NCBI GenBank assembly: GCA_049324435.1
Contig: JBMOOQ010000063.1
Span: 1 to 64,000, forward strand
Direction of reading: 5' to 3'
Length of the DNA: 64,000 bases
Source: Pseudorhodoplanes sp049324435
GTDB lineage: Bacteria > Pseudomonadota > Alphaproteobacteria > Rhizobiales > Xanthobacteraceae
Shown here: positions 26,398-35,321 of the stretch, piece by piece
How the letters are laid out: every line of letters begins with the position of its first letter
Numbering within the stretch: position 1 is the stretch's first letter
Position numbers and translations under genes: made by a program
Notes under the pieces: model-generated
Database searches by the model: none
What the model was told of the DNA's origin: nothing
The model's input: only the letters and a program-made list of their open reading frames with translations

Positions 26398-27504
26398 ATG
26401 AAGCCTGAGATTTCGCCGCCAGCTCTGCCGAAAATCGGCCCGTCCGACCGCCTTGGCGCGGTCGTGCCCGTGTCAGCGGCAACGACGCTCGCGGGTGCGG
26501 ATCTGACCAATGTGATCGTGCTGGCCCATCGGCGAAACGCCAGCGGCATCGACGCGCCGGCGGTGACCGTCAAGACCGATGAGCGGCCGGCTCCGACCCT
26601 ATCGTGGCGCGATTCGAGCCCATGGACCGCGCTCCTCGCAGCGGCGCTGCTGCTTCATCTCGCACTCGTGCTCTTTTTCTTGCGCGATCCTGCGCCGATA
26701 CCAAGTCTTGCGCTCGACTCGGTGTCGGTCGATATCGTGCTCGGCGGTCAGACCGAAGCGGGCATCGCACAGGCGCCGAGTCCGGCGGAATCCGCTCCCT
26801 CAACGGCTTCCGAAAGTCCCCCAAAGGTGCCGGAACAACCTGCCTCGGTCACCGAAAACAGGCCCGAATTGCGGCCGCGCATCGAGACTGACGAGCCGCG
26901 GCGCGAGGAACCTCAGTCAGAACAGCCAAGTCCAGAAGAGCCCAAGGCTGCGGCGGCTCCGCCTGAACCTATCGCCGAGGCTGCGGAACCGAAACCTGCA
27001 CTTGCCGAACCGGCTCAGGCCGCCGCGGTCGCAGCCGCGGCCGAAGTCCAGCCGGCGCCGAAAGCACAGGAGCCGCAACCGCCGGAGCCCGAACAGCCGG
27101 CAGCAAGCGCGCCACCGCGCCCGGAGCAAAAGCCGACCGAGCCGCCGCGCGAGCAATCGAAACCAACGCCGCCCGCCGTCGCAGCATCGCGCAGCGGCGT
27201 TGGCATCGGCTCTTCGCGTGACGTGCGCGACTGGGCATCGCGGGTCTCTGCCTATCTGGCGCGGAACAAGCGTTATCCCGCGGACGCGCTGGCGCGCGGC
27301 ATTGGAGGAACCGCAAGTATCGCTTTCTCAGTCGATGCCGACGGGCAGGTGACATCGATCCGGCTCGTCCGCTCGTCGGGGAATGCCAGCCTCGATCGCG
27401 AGAGCCGGGACCTCGTGCGCCGCGCCGCACCATTCCCGCCCCCGCCGCACGGCAAGGCCTCGATCACGGTTCCGGTCAATTTCAATGTGAGAGCGGGACG
27501 GTAG
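26398..27504 (+). CDS. TonB family energy transducer protein
   Basis: A 368-residue TonB-like protein that would couple the proton motive force of the inner membrane to outer-membrane receptors. A cytoplasmic N-terminus of about 75 residues precedes one membrane helix (ALLAAALLLHLALVLFFL). A long Pro/Glu/Ala-rich periplasmic spacer follows from about 120 to 260. The C-terminal TonB domain at about 275-365 shows WASRVSAYLARNKRYPADA, GTASIAFSVDADGQV and SGNASLDRES. The spacer and long cytoplasmic tail make it larger than the classical protein. No ExbB, ExbD or receptor genes are adjacent. Confidence 0.9.
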   Translation: MKPEISPPALPKIGPSDRLGAVVPVSAATTLAGADLTNVIVLAHRRNASGIDAPAVTVKTDERPAPTLSWRDSSPWTALLAAALLLHLALVLFFLRDPAPIPSLALDSVSVDIVLGGQTEAGIAQAPSPAESAPSTASESPPKVPEQPASVTENRPELRPRIETDEPRREEPQSEQPSPEEPKAAAAPPEPIAEAAEPKPALAEPAQAAAVAAAAEVQPAPKAQEPQPPEPEQPAASAPPRPEQKPTEPPREQSKPTPPAVAASRSGVGIGSSRDVRDWASRVSAYLARNKRYPADALARGIGGTASIAFSVDADGQVTSIRLVRSSGNASLDRESRDLVRRAAPFPPPPHGKASITVPVNFNVRAGR

Positions 27505-27507
27505 CGG

Positions 27508-29034
27508 CTAGCCGATCGCCGCTACCGCCTTCTTCAGGCCCTCACCTGATTCGTCGGCCATCGCCGCCTTGCGCAAGCCGGCCAGTTCCGCCGCAGCATT
27601 GCCTCGTGCACGCAACTTCGGAACAAGCGCCATCAGCGTCTCGTATTTCCGGCGGCCGCGCTCATGGGTGTCGCCGTACCCTTTCACGAGACCGATCAGA
27701 TGAGCGACCTCGACGGCAAGCGGATAATCCTCGCGCGCGATTTCAACGACCCTGGCAAGCCACTCTTCCTGCCGCTTCTGTTCATCCGACCAGCGCAGCG
27801 AGCGCGGACGCAACGGCTTCAGGCTTGCTACCATGTAGAGCAAGAGAAAACCTCGCACTGAAGAGGTCTTCACCCTGCGGCCTTTCCTCGTGAAAGCATC
27901 GACGATGCCGCGAATCCATGGCGTATTGAGAATGAAGCGGCCGAGCGGCGCTGGCAATGTTTCAGCGATCTCCTGTGTACGCGGGTGCATATACTCGACG
28001 ATCTCAAGCAGCTGGCCGTCCTTGACGACCACTTCATTGCGCACCCGCTCGAACCGCGAGGCACGGATCTTCAGTTCGGCAACGCGGACCGTGTCCTCAT
28101 AGGCCATCGCCAGGGCGAGATTGCGTGCGACCTCGGTCAAAAGCTCATCCGGCTTTCCGGGGCGCTCCTTCTCAATCTCAATCACCGGCGCGAGCCGCTT
28201 GAGATAAAGCTTCGCGTAGTCCTCGTTCTGGTAGTCGGCAAGCCGCACGACGCCCGCGCTTACGATCGGGCGCGAAACAATCGACAAGGCCTCGTCAATC
28301 GGGGCGACCAGCGACTGCACCGACGCATCGCGCGCCTTCGGATCGAATGGACGCTCGGCCGGCAAGGCTGGCGCGTTGCCGGAAGCGGCCGCTTCGAACC
28401 CGGCATTGAAGGCGCGAACGCTCGCTTCGACACCGACCCCGCCGCGCCGGATCGTCGCCTCGAACGCCATCTTTTGGAATGGCAGCGTACCGGAACCCGC
28501 CAGGGCACCGAACATCACCGCGCTGATCAGACTGCCGGTCGCGTCAGCGATGCTTGCCATATCGAAGGCGTGCAACCGGCGCGAGGCCTCATCAGTCGAT
28601 TTCAGGAGCGCAGCCGCATCGACGCGGCCATCGGCCAGTGCCGTACGTTCCAGCATCGTGTAGACCCGATGGGTCGATGTGATCAGCGTCGTGCGGTCCG
28701 GAGTGACAAAGCCACGGGTGATGGCACGGCCCGCTTCCATGAGTTCGGACGCCAGGACAATATCGACATCTCCGGGGACCGGCATCAGCGCCAGCACCGG
28801 CTTCTGCTGCCGCGCAGCCGCCTTCGGGAACAGCTCGACATAATAGATCGTCGCACCGGTCCGCTGGGCGACACCCGGCACCGACGTCATCTGCGCGATA
28901 TAGCCGCCGTGTTCGGCGAGATCGATGATCCAGTCCGCGAGCACGCCACCACCCTCGCCGCCCATGGCAAGGATCGCAATGGTGATCGGCCGCACTTTCG
29001 TGGCGCCGCGGGTATCGACGAGCGGAGTGTTCAT
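27508..29034 (-). CDS. Indolepyruvate oxidoreductase beta-like subunit (IorB with DUF6537)
   Basis: A 508-residue protein with an N-terminal pyruvate:ferredoxin oxidoreductase gamma-type domain at about residues 15-200 (AILAMGGEGGGVLADWIID, SVPGVAQRTGATIYYVELFP). The extra C-terminal half carries SLRWSDEQKRQEEWLARVVE and VAHLIGLVKGYGDTHERGR, typical of the fused DUF6537 form. It overlaps the upstream alpha subunit gene by four bases (ATGA). The complex should oxidatively decarboxylate aryl-pyruvates to aryl-acetyl-CoA with ferredoxin as acceptor. Classical IorB is about 200 residues, so this is the extended form. Confidence 0.88.
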   Translation of the reverse strand: MNTPLVDTRGATKVRPITIAILAMGGEGGGVLADWIIDLAEHGGYIAQMTSVPGVAQRTGATIYYVELFPKAAARQQKPVLALMPVPGDVDIVLASELMEAGRAITRGFVTPDRTTLITSTHRVYTMLERTALADGRVDAAALLKSTDEASRRLHAFDMASIADATGSLISAVMFGALAGSGTLPFQKMAFEATIRRGGVGVEASVRAFNAGFEAAASGNAPALPAERPFDPKARDASVQSLVAPIDEALSIVSRPIVSAGVVRLADYQNEDYAKLYLKRLAPVIEIEKERPGKPDELLTEVARNLALAMAYEDTVRVAELKIRASRFERVRNEVVVKDGQLLEIVEYMHPRTQEIAETLPAPLGRFILNTPWIRGIVDAFTRKGRRVKTSSVRGFLLLYMVASLKPLRPRSLRWSDEQKRQEEWLARVVEIAREDYPLAVEVAHLIGLVKGYGDTHERGRRKYETLMALVPKLRARGNAAAELAGLRKAAMADESGEGLKKAVAAIG

Positions 29035-31172
29035 GCCAATACTGCCTTCTTCTCAAGCCGGCGCTGGAAGAAGCCGATCACCGCGTCGCGGATGCGCTGC
29101 TTGACGCGGTCCCAGGCGGTCGGATTGTCGATGATCGAGGCCTGATAAAAAGACGGGCACAGTACCGCGGCATGCGCGACTTCACCGCAATTGCCGCATC
29201 CGACGCAGGTGTTAATCACCTTGGTGATCGGATCGCGGCGCAGCGGATCGGGGTTTGGCGCGATCGTCAGCGACGGGCAGCCGGACAGCCGAATGCAGGA
29301 ATGATCGCCCGTGCAGGTGTCCGGATCGACACCGAAGCGGTCGCGGACGATGCGCTCGCCGCGTTTCACCGCATCGCGGATCAGCGGCTTGATGCGACGC
29401 TGCTTGTTCAGCATGCATTCCGAAGAGGCGATGATGACCTTCGGCCCCTTGGTCTCGGTGGTGAGCGCTTCGCGAAGTGTGTCGCGCATCTTGGCGACAT
29501 CGTAGGTGCGGGTGATGTGCCGAACCCATTCCACGCCGACGCCGCGCACCGCCTTTTCGATCGGATGCTGGGTCGAGCGCGTCTCGACGGTGCCGGCCGA
29601 AGACAGGATGTCCTGGCCGCCGGTCGCCGCCGCATAGCCGTTGTCCACGATCAGCATCACACCGTCGGTCTTGTTGAAGACCTGGTGCCCGACGCTCGAC
29701 ACAAGGCCATTGTGCCAGAAGCCGCCATCGCCCACGACCGCGACCGGCCGCTTCCCGCCCTGCCCCGATAGCGGCGAGGCTCCGGCGCCGCCGAGACCGT
29801 ACCCCATCGTGGTCTGCCCGAGATTGAACGGCTGCAGTGCAGCGAAGGTGTGACAGCCGATATCGGCGCTGACATGCAGCGGACCGACTTCCTGCTGCAC
29901 CAGCTTCATCGCCGAAAAGATCGGCCGCTCCGGACAGCCGGTGCAGAACGACGGCGGCCGGCCCTGCACGTTCTGGCCAAGGGTTTCCAGAGCCGCCGGC
30001 AGGCTCTTGTTGGTCTGCTTGGGCTCCTCCGGCGTGAGCAAGTCCGGGCGATGCAGGGTGCAGAACTTCTGAATGCCTGCCTTCAGCACGCCGCCAGTAT
30101 ATTCCCCGGCCATCGGCAGCACGCCCTTGCCCTCGACTTTGGTCTGAATATCTGCCTTGCGCAGGATGGTGTTGACGGCCTGCTCGATGAAATTCGGCTG
30201 GCCTTCCTCAATGAGGAGAATCGCCTTCTTGCCGGCGCAGAACCGCTCGAACTCGGCATCGACCAGCGGATAGGTCGCGTTCAGCACATAGAGCGGGATG
30301 CGGCTGTTGCCGTAGATGTCGGCGAGGCCCAGGATTTCCATCGCGCGGAGCGTATTGTTGTACATGCCGCCTTGCATGACGATGCCCACGTCGGAGACCT
30401 CGCCATCGAAGAATTCGTTGATCTTGTTTTCGACGATGTACTGCACCGCGGCCGGCCACCGCACATCGATCTTTTCCTTCTCGTGCTCATACGTAAACGG
30501 CGGCAGAGCGTAGCGGGTGACGTCGCGCACCGGATTCTTCAGGGCGTCTAGACGCGTATAGTCCGGCCGCTTGTTGTCCTTGGCAATGAACGAGCCGTAG
30601 ACATGGCAGGCGCGGATGCGGAGTTGCAGCATCACCGCGGTGTTACTGACCTCGGAGAGCTGGAAGCCCTTCTCAACCATGTCGACGATGGTCTGCACAT
30701 TCGGCCGCGGATCGAGCAGCCACATCTGCGACTTCATCGCAAAAGCGTGGCTGCGCTCCTGCATGATCGAGGAGCCCTCGCCATAATCCTCGCCGACGAT
30801 GATCAGCGCGCCGCCTTTCACGCCGCCTGACGACAGGTTTGCAAGTGCGTCGGAGGCGACATTGGTTCCGACCGGAGCTTTGAAAGTGCAGGCCCCGCGC
30901 AAGGGATAGCTGACGGACGTCGCGAGTGCCGCGGCAGCCGCCGCCTCGTTGGCGGAGGACTCGAAACGCACGCCGAGTTCCCTCAGCATCGGCTCGGCAT
31001 CGTTCAGCACGTCGATTAGATGGGAAATCGGCGCCCCCTGATAACCGGAAACATAAGAAACGCCTGACTGCAAAAGCGCCTTGGTGACGCACAGGATCGC
31101 TTCGCCGCGAAACTCTTCACCGTCCCCCAGCTTGAGCTGCTCGACTTCCTTCTTGAACGACCGCTCCGCCAT
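29031..31172 (-). CDS. Indolepyruvate ferredoxin oxidoreductase alpha-like subunit (IorA)
   Basis: A 713-residue TPP- and Fe-S-dependent 2-oxoacid oxidoreductase subunit. The N-terminal domain starts with the substrate-binding YVSGYQGAPISHLIDV; the TPP-binding part has SADIGCHTFAALQPFN and VAVVGDGGFWHNG, with NDGV-like VDNGYAAATGGQ. The C-terminus has ferredoxin-type cysteines, DTCTGDHSCIRLSGC and CVGCGNCGEVAHAAVLC, for 4Fe-4S centres. It is the first gene of the iorA-iorB operon and is transcribed away from the TRAP receptor gene across a shared region holding a perfect palindrome at 31249-31270. Likely role: oxidation of an imported aryl-pyruvate or related 2-oxoacid. Confidence 0.9.
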   Translation of the reverse strand: MAERSFKKEVEQLKLGDGEEFRGEAILCVTKALLQSGVSYVSGYQGAPISHLIDVLNDAEPMLRELGVRFESSANEAAAAAALATSVSYPLRGACTFKAPVGTNVASDALANLSSGGVKGGALIIVGEDYGEGSSIMQERSHAFAMKSQMWLLDPRPNVQTIVDMVEKGFQLSEVSNTAVMLQLRIRACHVYGSFIAKDNKRPDYTRLDALKNPVRDVTRYALPPFTYEHEKEKIDVRWPAAVQYIVENKINEFFDGEVSDVGIVMQGGMYNNTLRAMEILGLADIYGNSRIPLYVLNATYPLVDAEFERFCAGKKAILLIEEGQPNFIEQAVNTILRKADIQTKVEGKGVLPMAGEYTGGVLKAGIQKFCTLHRPDLLTPEEPKQTNKSLPAALETLGQNVQGRPPSFCTGCPERPIFSAMKLVQQEVGPLHVSADIGCHTFAALQPFNLGQTTMGYGLGGAGASPLSGQGGKRPVAVVGDGGFWHNGLVSSVGHQVFNKTDGVMLIVDNGYAAATGGQDILSSAGTVETRSTQHPIEKAVRGVGVEWVRHITRTYDVAKMRDTLREALTTETKGPKVIIASSECMLNKQRRIKPLIRDAVKRGERIVRDRFGVDPDTCTGDHSCIRLSGCPSLTIAPNPDPLRRDPITKVINTCVGCGNCGEVAHAAVLCPSFYQASIIDNPTAWDRVKQRIRDAVIGFFQRRLEKKAVLA

Positions 31173-31248
31173 CGCCTTCTCCGGTCTGGCCGAAATGTTG
31201 CATGCCCGTTTCCGGACCCGTCAGGGACAAACAATAATCGTGCCCCGA

Positions 31249-31270
31249 ATTATATTCAAACGAATATAAT
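31249..31270. promoter_or_regulatory. Perfect inverted repeat between iorA-like and dctP genes (operator 1)
   Basis: ATTATATTC at 31249-31257 and GAATATAAT at 31262-31270 form a perfect 9-base inverted repeat around AAAC, midway between the divergent iorA-like gene (start 31172) and the first dctP gene (start 31299). A near copy lies before the second dctP gene. The MarR regulator at the end of the TRAP operon is the natural candidate to bind it. Confidence 0.75.
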
Positions 31271-31298
31271 CTCCGGAAACTGAGTAAGAGGATACAGG

Positions 31299-32264
31299 AT
31301 GCATGTGAGTGTGATTTCGGCAGCCGCAGCTTTGATTTTGTGCAGCGCATCAGCGATTCAGGCGCAGGAAGTCACCCTGCGCGCTGTCTCGTCCTTCGCC
31401 GAAGGCAGTCAGATCTCGGCGCCGTTCGAGCGCTTCGTCGAGAAGGTGAACAAGGACGGCAAGGGTGTTATCCAGATCAACTATATCGGCGGCCCCCGCG
31501 CCATGCCGCCTTTCGAGGTCGGGAACGCGGTGCGTTCGAAGGTCGTCGATATCGCGAATGTGGCAGCTGCATTCTACACCAACCTGATGCCGGAGGCCGA
31601 TGCTATCAAGTTGCTGAACAAACCGGCCGCCGAACAGCGAAGGAACGGAACCTGGGACCTTCTGAGTGACATCCACCGGCAGAAACTGAACTCGCATTAT
31701 CTGGCCCGGCAATTCGTATCGGTGCCCTACCACATCTACCTCAACAAGAAGCCCGAGAAGCTCGACTTCTCCGGCCTGAAGGTCCGTGTCACCCCGGTCT
31801 ATCGCGATCTCGTTCAGTCTCTCGGCGGCACGCCCATTACAACGCCTCCGGGCGAGGTCTTCACGGCGCTCGAACGCGGCGTCGTCGACGGTTACGGCTG
31901 GCCGATCCTCGGCATTTTCGATCTCGGGTGGGAGAAGGTAACGAAATTCCGGATCGATCCGGGCTTCTACAGCGTCGATGTCGGCGTTCTGGTGAACCAG
32001 GACAGCTGGAAGAGCCTCAACGACGCGCAGCGCAAGGTGCTGACGGATGCGGCGCTCTGGCTGGAGTCGCTCGATGCCACCGAAAATGCCGATATGGTGA
32101 AAGCCGAGCGTGACCGCCAAGCCAAGGCCGGCGTGCAGGCCATCGATTTCGGTCCCGATGCATCGAAGGCATTTTCCGACAGGGCCAGGATGCTGGCTTG
32201 GGACGCTGTGATCGCGAAGTCGCCTGAGTTCGGCAAAAAGCTGCGCGCCCTGAACGGGGATTGA
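31299..32264 (+). CDS. TRAP transporter substrate-binding protein DctP (paralogue 1)
   Basis: A 321-residue periplasmic receptor of a tripartite ATP-independent transporter. A short signal peptide (ending in AIQA/QEV) is followed by TLRAVSSFAEGSQISAPFER, then NYIGGPRAMPPFEVGNAVRS, and the conserved carboxylate-binding Arg region LKVRVTPVYRDLVQSLGG with TPPGEVFTALERGVVDGYGW. The ribosome binding site AAGAGGA precedes the ATG. It is the first of two tandem, very similar receptor genes served by a single DctQ/DctM pair downstream. The ligand is unknown; the divergent iorAB-like genes suggest an aromatic 2-oxoacid or precursor. Confidence 0.92.
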   Translation: MHVSVISAAAALILCSASAIQAQEVTLRAVSSFAEGSQISAPFERFVEKVNKDGKGVIQINYIGGPRAMPPFEVGNAVRSKVVDIANVAAAFYTNLMPEADAIKLLNKPAAEQRRNGTWDLLSDIHRQKLNSHYLARQFVSVPYHIYLNKKPEKLDFSGLKVRVTPVYRDLVQSLGGTPITTPPGEVFTALERGVVDGYGWPILGIFDLGWEKVTKFRIDPGFYSVDVGVLVNQDSWKSLNDAQRKVLTDAALWLESLDATENADMVKAERDRQAKAGVQAIDFGPDASKAFSDRARMLAWDAVIAKSPEFGKKLRALNGD

Positions 32265-32328
32265 CCGCACTACGCGCCGGGCGCGGTGACGCGCCGCGTC
32301 CGGCCAAATTGACTTTTCGAAGCCAACC

Positions 32329-32344
32329 ATATTCAAATGAATAT
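32329..32344. promoter_or_regulatory. Second copy of the ATATTC-N4-GAATAT operator
   Basis: ATATTC at 32329-32334 and GAATAT at 32339-32344 form a perfect 6-base inverted repeat around AAAT, 37 bases before the second dctP start. A TTGACT box lies just upstream at 32309-32314. The motif matches the core of the palindrome at 31249-31270, which indicates a second regulated promoter inside the TRAP locus. Confidence 0.7.
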
Positions 32345-32380
32345 AAGGCGCAAAACCGCGCGGCTTCTGGGAGGTGGATG

Positions 32381-33370
32381 ATGAAACCTGGTTCTTTCGG
32401 CTCGCTTTGCTTCGGCTTGGTATTGACGATTTCGGCGCTTGCTGCGTCCGCGCTGGCGCCCGCGCAGGCTCAGGAAGTGACGCTGCGCGCGGTAACCTCC
32501 TTTGCAGAAGGCACCCAGTTTTCCAAAGGATTTGAGCGCTTCATCGAGAAGGTCAACAAGGACGGCAAAGGCATCATCCAGATCAACTATATCGGCGGCC
32601 CGCGCGCGATGCCTCCCTTCGAGGTCGGCAATGCGGTCAAGAATAAGGTTGTCGATATCGCCAATGTGACGGGCGCTTTCTACACCAACCTGATGCCGGA
32701 AGCTGACGCCTTCAAGCTGATCTCCAAGCCCGCTGCCGAACAGCGCAAGAACGGCACCTGGGCCTATATCAACGAGCTGCACAACCAGAAGCTTAATTCC
32801 TATTATCTGGCCCGCCAGTTCGTGTCGGTGCCGTTTCACATCTACCTTAACAAGAAGATCGACAAGATCGACTTCAATGGGCTGAAGATCCGCGTAACCC
32901 CGGTCTATCGCGACATCGTGCAGGCGCTGGGCGGCACGCCCATCACCACGCCTCCGGGTGAGGTCTACACCGCACTCGAGCGCGGCGTGGTCGACGGTTA
33001 CGGCTGGCCGATTCTCGGCATTTTCGATCTCGGATGGGAAAAGGTGACCAAATTCCGCATGGAGCCGGCTTTCTACAGCGTCGAGGTCAACGTGCTGGTG
33101 AACCAGGATGTGTGGAAGAGCCTGAACGACGCGCAGCGCAAGGTGCTCACCGACGCCGCGATCTGGCTCGAAAATCTTGATACCATCGAAAGCCCGCAAC
33201 TGGTGAAGGCCGAGCGGGAACGCCAGGAGAAATTCGGAATTCAGGCGCTGGATTTCGGCCCCCAGGCATCGCAGGACTTCCTGAAAAAAGCCTATGACGT
33301 CGCCTGGCAGGCGGTGATTGCGAAGTCGCCGGACAGCGGCAAAAAACTACGCGAACTGGCAGGGAACTGA
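32381..33370 (+). CDS. TRAP transporter substrate-binding protein DctP (paralogue 2)
   Basis: A 329-residue paralogue of the preceding gene with a longer signal peptide (FGLVLTISALAASALAPAQAQ). Long stretches are nearly the same as in paralogue 1, for example NYIGGPRAMPPFEVGNAVK, LKIRVTPVYRDIVQALGG and TPPGEVYTALERGVVDGYGW. Differences concentrate in the C-terminal third and around residues 90-130. GGAGG lies six bases before the ATG at 32381; an adjacent ATG at 32378 is possible. Its own operator copy suggests the duplication included the promoter. Confidence 0.92.
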   Translation: MKPGSFGSLCFGLVLTISALAASALAPAQAQEVTLRAVTSFAEGTQFSKGFERFIEKVNKDGKGIIQINYIGGPRAMPPFEVGNAVKNKVVDIANVTGAFYTNLMPEADAFKLISKPAAEQRKNGTWAYINELHNQKLNSYYLARQFVSVPFHIYLNKKIDKIDFNGLKIRVTPVYRDIVQALGGTPITTPPGEVYTALERGVVDGYGWPILGIFDLGWEKVTKFRMEPAFYSVEVNVLVNQDVWKSLNDAQRKVLTDAAIWLENLDTIESPQLVKAERERQEKFGIQALDFGPQASQDFLKKAYDVAWQAVIAKSPDSGKKLRELAGN

Positions 33371-33425
33371 CCTTTGATGCGCCATCGCGTCATCGCCGGC
33401 CTCGATCCGCGCGGGACGCTTCAAA

Positions 33426-33459
33426 CACTTGTCGCCGGGATGGTCCCCGGCGATAAGTG
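33426..33459 (+). repeat. Strong stem-loop between dctP2 and dctQ
   Basis: CACTTGTCGCCGGG at 33426-33439 and CCCGGCGATAAGTG at 33446-33459 form a 14-pair stem (one G-U) with a 6-base loop. No T-run follows. In binding-protein-dependent operons such hairpins often protect the receptor mRNA or cause partial termination, giving more receptor than permease; this role is inferred. Confidence 0.75.
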
Positions 33460-33484
33460 CAACTAGAATACTCCGGATCGATCT

Positions 33485-33997
33485 GTGACCCGCCTCTCCG
33501 AACTCTACGGCAAGCTGCTCGACGCGCTCGCGATCGTCGCCGCGCTCATCCTGCTCGCCATGGTGCTCGTCGTCACCGGCGACATTGTCCTGCGCAACAC
33601 CGCGAACAAGGGCTTTGTCTGGTCAAACGAGGTCTCGGAATACGCCCTTTATCTGATCACCGTGCTCACGGCGCCATGGCTGCTGCGGCGCGGGCAACAT
33701 GTACGGCTCGACCTCGTTCTGTCCGCTGTGCCGAAGCGGGTTGCGGTCGTTATGGAGGCCACCGGCGACGTTCTGGGCTTCGTCGTGTGCCTTGCCATGA
33801 TCCGCTATGCGACGCTGATGACCTACGACGCCTGGCGCAGCGGCTCGATCACCATCAAGAACCTCGTCTTCCCGGAATGGTGGCTGCTGCTGCCGTTGCC
33901 GCTCTGCTTCGTGCTGCTGGCTATCGAATTCATCTTCCGGTTCCACCGTCTGCTCCTCAATCGCGAAAAGCGCGAAGAGGCGACCTCGGTCGCGTAA
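33485..33997 (+). CDS. TRAP transporter small permease DctQ
   Basis: A 170-residue inner-membrane protein with four hydrophobic segments, the usual architecture of the small TRAP subunit. Characteristic features are GDIVLRNTANKGFVWSNEVS near residue 37 and WLLRRGQHVRLDLVLSAVPKR. The start is GTG. It lies four bases before dctM. It forms the membrane complex with DctM that accepts solute from the two upstream DctP proteins. Confidence 0.9.
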   Translation: MTRLSELYGKLLDALAIVAALILLAMVLVVTGDIVLRNTANKGFVWSNEVSEYALYLITVLTAPWLLRRGQHVRLDLVLSAVPKRVAVVMEATGDVLGFVVCLAMIRYATLMTYDAWRSGSITIKNLVFPEWWLLLPLPLCFVLLAIEFIFRFHRLLLNREKREEATSVA

Positions 33998-34001
33998 GCC
34001 G

Positions 34002-35321
34002 ATGCCCTGGATCGAAGCCACTATCATCCTTTTCGGCGGCCTGATCGTCATCATGTCGTTCGGCGTTCCGGTGGCGATCGCATTCCTGGCGATCAACCTC
34101 CTGGGCGCGGCGATCTTCCTTGGCGGTGAAGCAGGTTTTGTCCAGTTCAACCGCAACGCCGTTCAATCCGTCACCGCGTTCGCGCTGACACCGATTCCGT
34201 TCTTCGTCCTGATGGGCGAAGTGCTGTTCCATTCCGGCGTCGCGATGAAGGCGATCGATGCGTTTGCAGTTCTGATCCGCCGGGTGCCGGGCCGCCTGTC
34301 GGTGATCGCAATCGTCGCCGGCACCGTGTTTTCGGCGATCTCGGGTTCGACCATCGCTACTACCGCGCTCCTTGGCTCTCTGATGCTGCCGACCATGCTG
34401 GCCCGCGGCTATCATCCGAAAATGGCGATGGGGCCGATCATGGGGATCGGCGGCGTCGACATGCTGATCCCGCCCTCCGCGCTGACCGTGCTGCTGGGCA
34501 GTCTCGCCGGCATTTCGATTTCCGGCCTGCTGATCGGCGGCATCGTGCCGGGCCTGATGCTGAGCGCATTGTTTGTCGGCTACATCGTGCTGCGGGCAGT
34601 GATCAATCCGGAGCTGGCGCCCGCAGAAGCGCTTGAGTCGCCGCCCGGCGCATGGGAGCGCTGGGGGCCCTTCCTTGTGTATGTGTTGCCATTGCTGCTG
34701 ATTTTCGGCCTCGTGGTCGGCGCCATGTCTGCTGGCTGGGCAACGCCAACTGAAGCCGCGGCGCTTGGCGCCAGCGGCACCATCATCTCGGCGATCTGCT
34801 ATCGCGGGCTGACAGTCCGCAATCTGATGCAATCGCTCCTTGGCACGGTCGCAATCTCGGGCATCATTCTGTTTATTATCATAGGCGCCACCACCTTCTC
34901 GCAGGTGTTGAGCTTCTCCGGCGTGGTCAACGGCATCATCGGTCTGATTACCGGACAGGGTCTGTCGATGATGACAGTGCTGCTCGGCATGATCCTGATC
35001 CTGCTGGTGCTGGGCTGCTTTGTCGATCAGGTCTCGATGATGCTGATCACGCTGCCGTTCTTCATGCCGCTGGTGCAGAAACTGAACATGGAGCCAATCT
35101 GGTTCGGCATCATCTTCCTGATCTGCATGCAGCTCGGTCTGCTGACGCCACCTTTCGGCCTGCTGCTGTTCACAATGAAGGGCGTGGCGCCGCCCGAAAT
35201 CACCATGAACCAGATTTACCGGGCCGCTCTGCCCTATGTGCTGTTCGGCGTCCTGGTGCTCATCCTGATCGTGCTGTTCCCGCCACTCGCCACCTGGCTT
35301 CCGCGCGTCCTCGGATCATGA
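34002..35321 (+). CDS. TRAP transporter large permease DctM
   Basis: A 439-residue, about 12-helix transport subunit driving Na+- or H+-coupled uptake. Family blocks: FVLMGEVLFHSGVAMKAIDA, FSAISGSTIATTALLGSLML, IGGVDMLIPPSALTVLLGS and CMQLGLLTPPFGLLLFTMKG. The gene overlaps the MarR gene by four bases at its 3' end. Together with DctQ it would serve both tandem DctP receptors. Confidence 0.93.
   Translation: MPWIEATIILFGGLIVIMSFGVPVAIAFLAINLLGAAIFLGGEAGFVQFNRNAVQSVTAFALTPIPFFVLMGEVLFHSGVAMKAIDAFAVLIRRVPGRLSVIAIVAGTVFSAISGSTIATTALLGSLMLPTMLARGYHPKMAMGPIMGIGGVDMLIPPSALTVLLGSLAGISISGLLIGGIVPGLMLSALFVGYIVLRAVINPELAPAEALESPPGAWERWGPFLVYVLPLLLIFGLVVGAMSAGWATPTEAAALGASGTIISAICYRGLTVRNLMQSLLGTVAISGIILFIIIGATTFSQVLSFSGVVNGIIGLITGQGLSMMTVLLGMILILLVLGCFVDQVSMMLITLPFFMPLVQKLNMEPIWFGIIFLICMQLGLLTPPFGLLLFTMKGVAPPEITMNQIYRAALPYVLFGVLVLILIVLFPPLATWLPRVLGS

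Noticed and set aside
27985..29145. A 386-codon open frame on the plus strand opposite the iorB-like gene
   Set aside because: Composition is Arg/His/Asp-rich with no family features and it mirrors the codon structure of the well-supported minus-strand gene; typical antisense shadow in GC-rich DNA.
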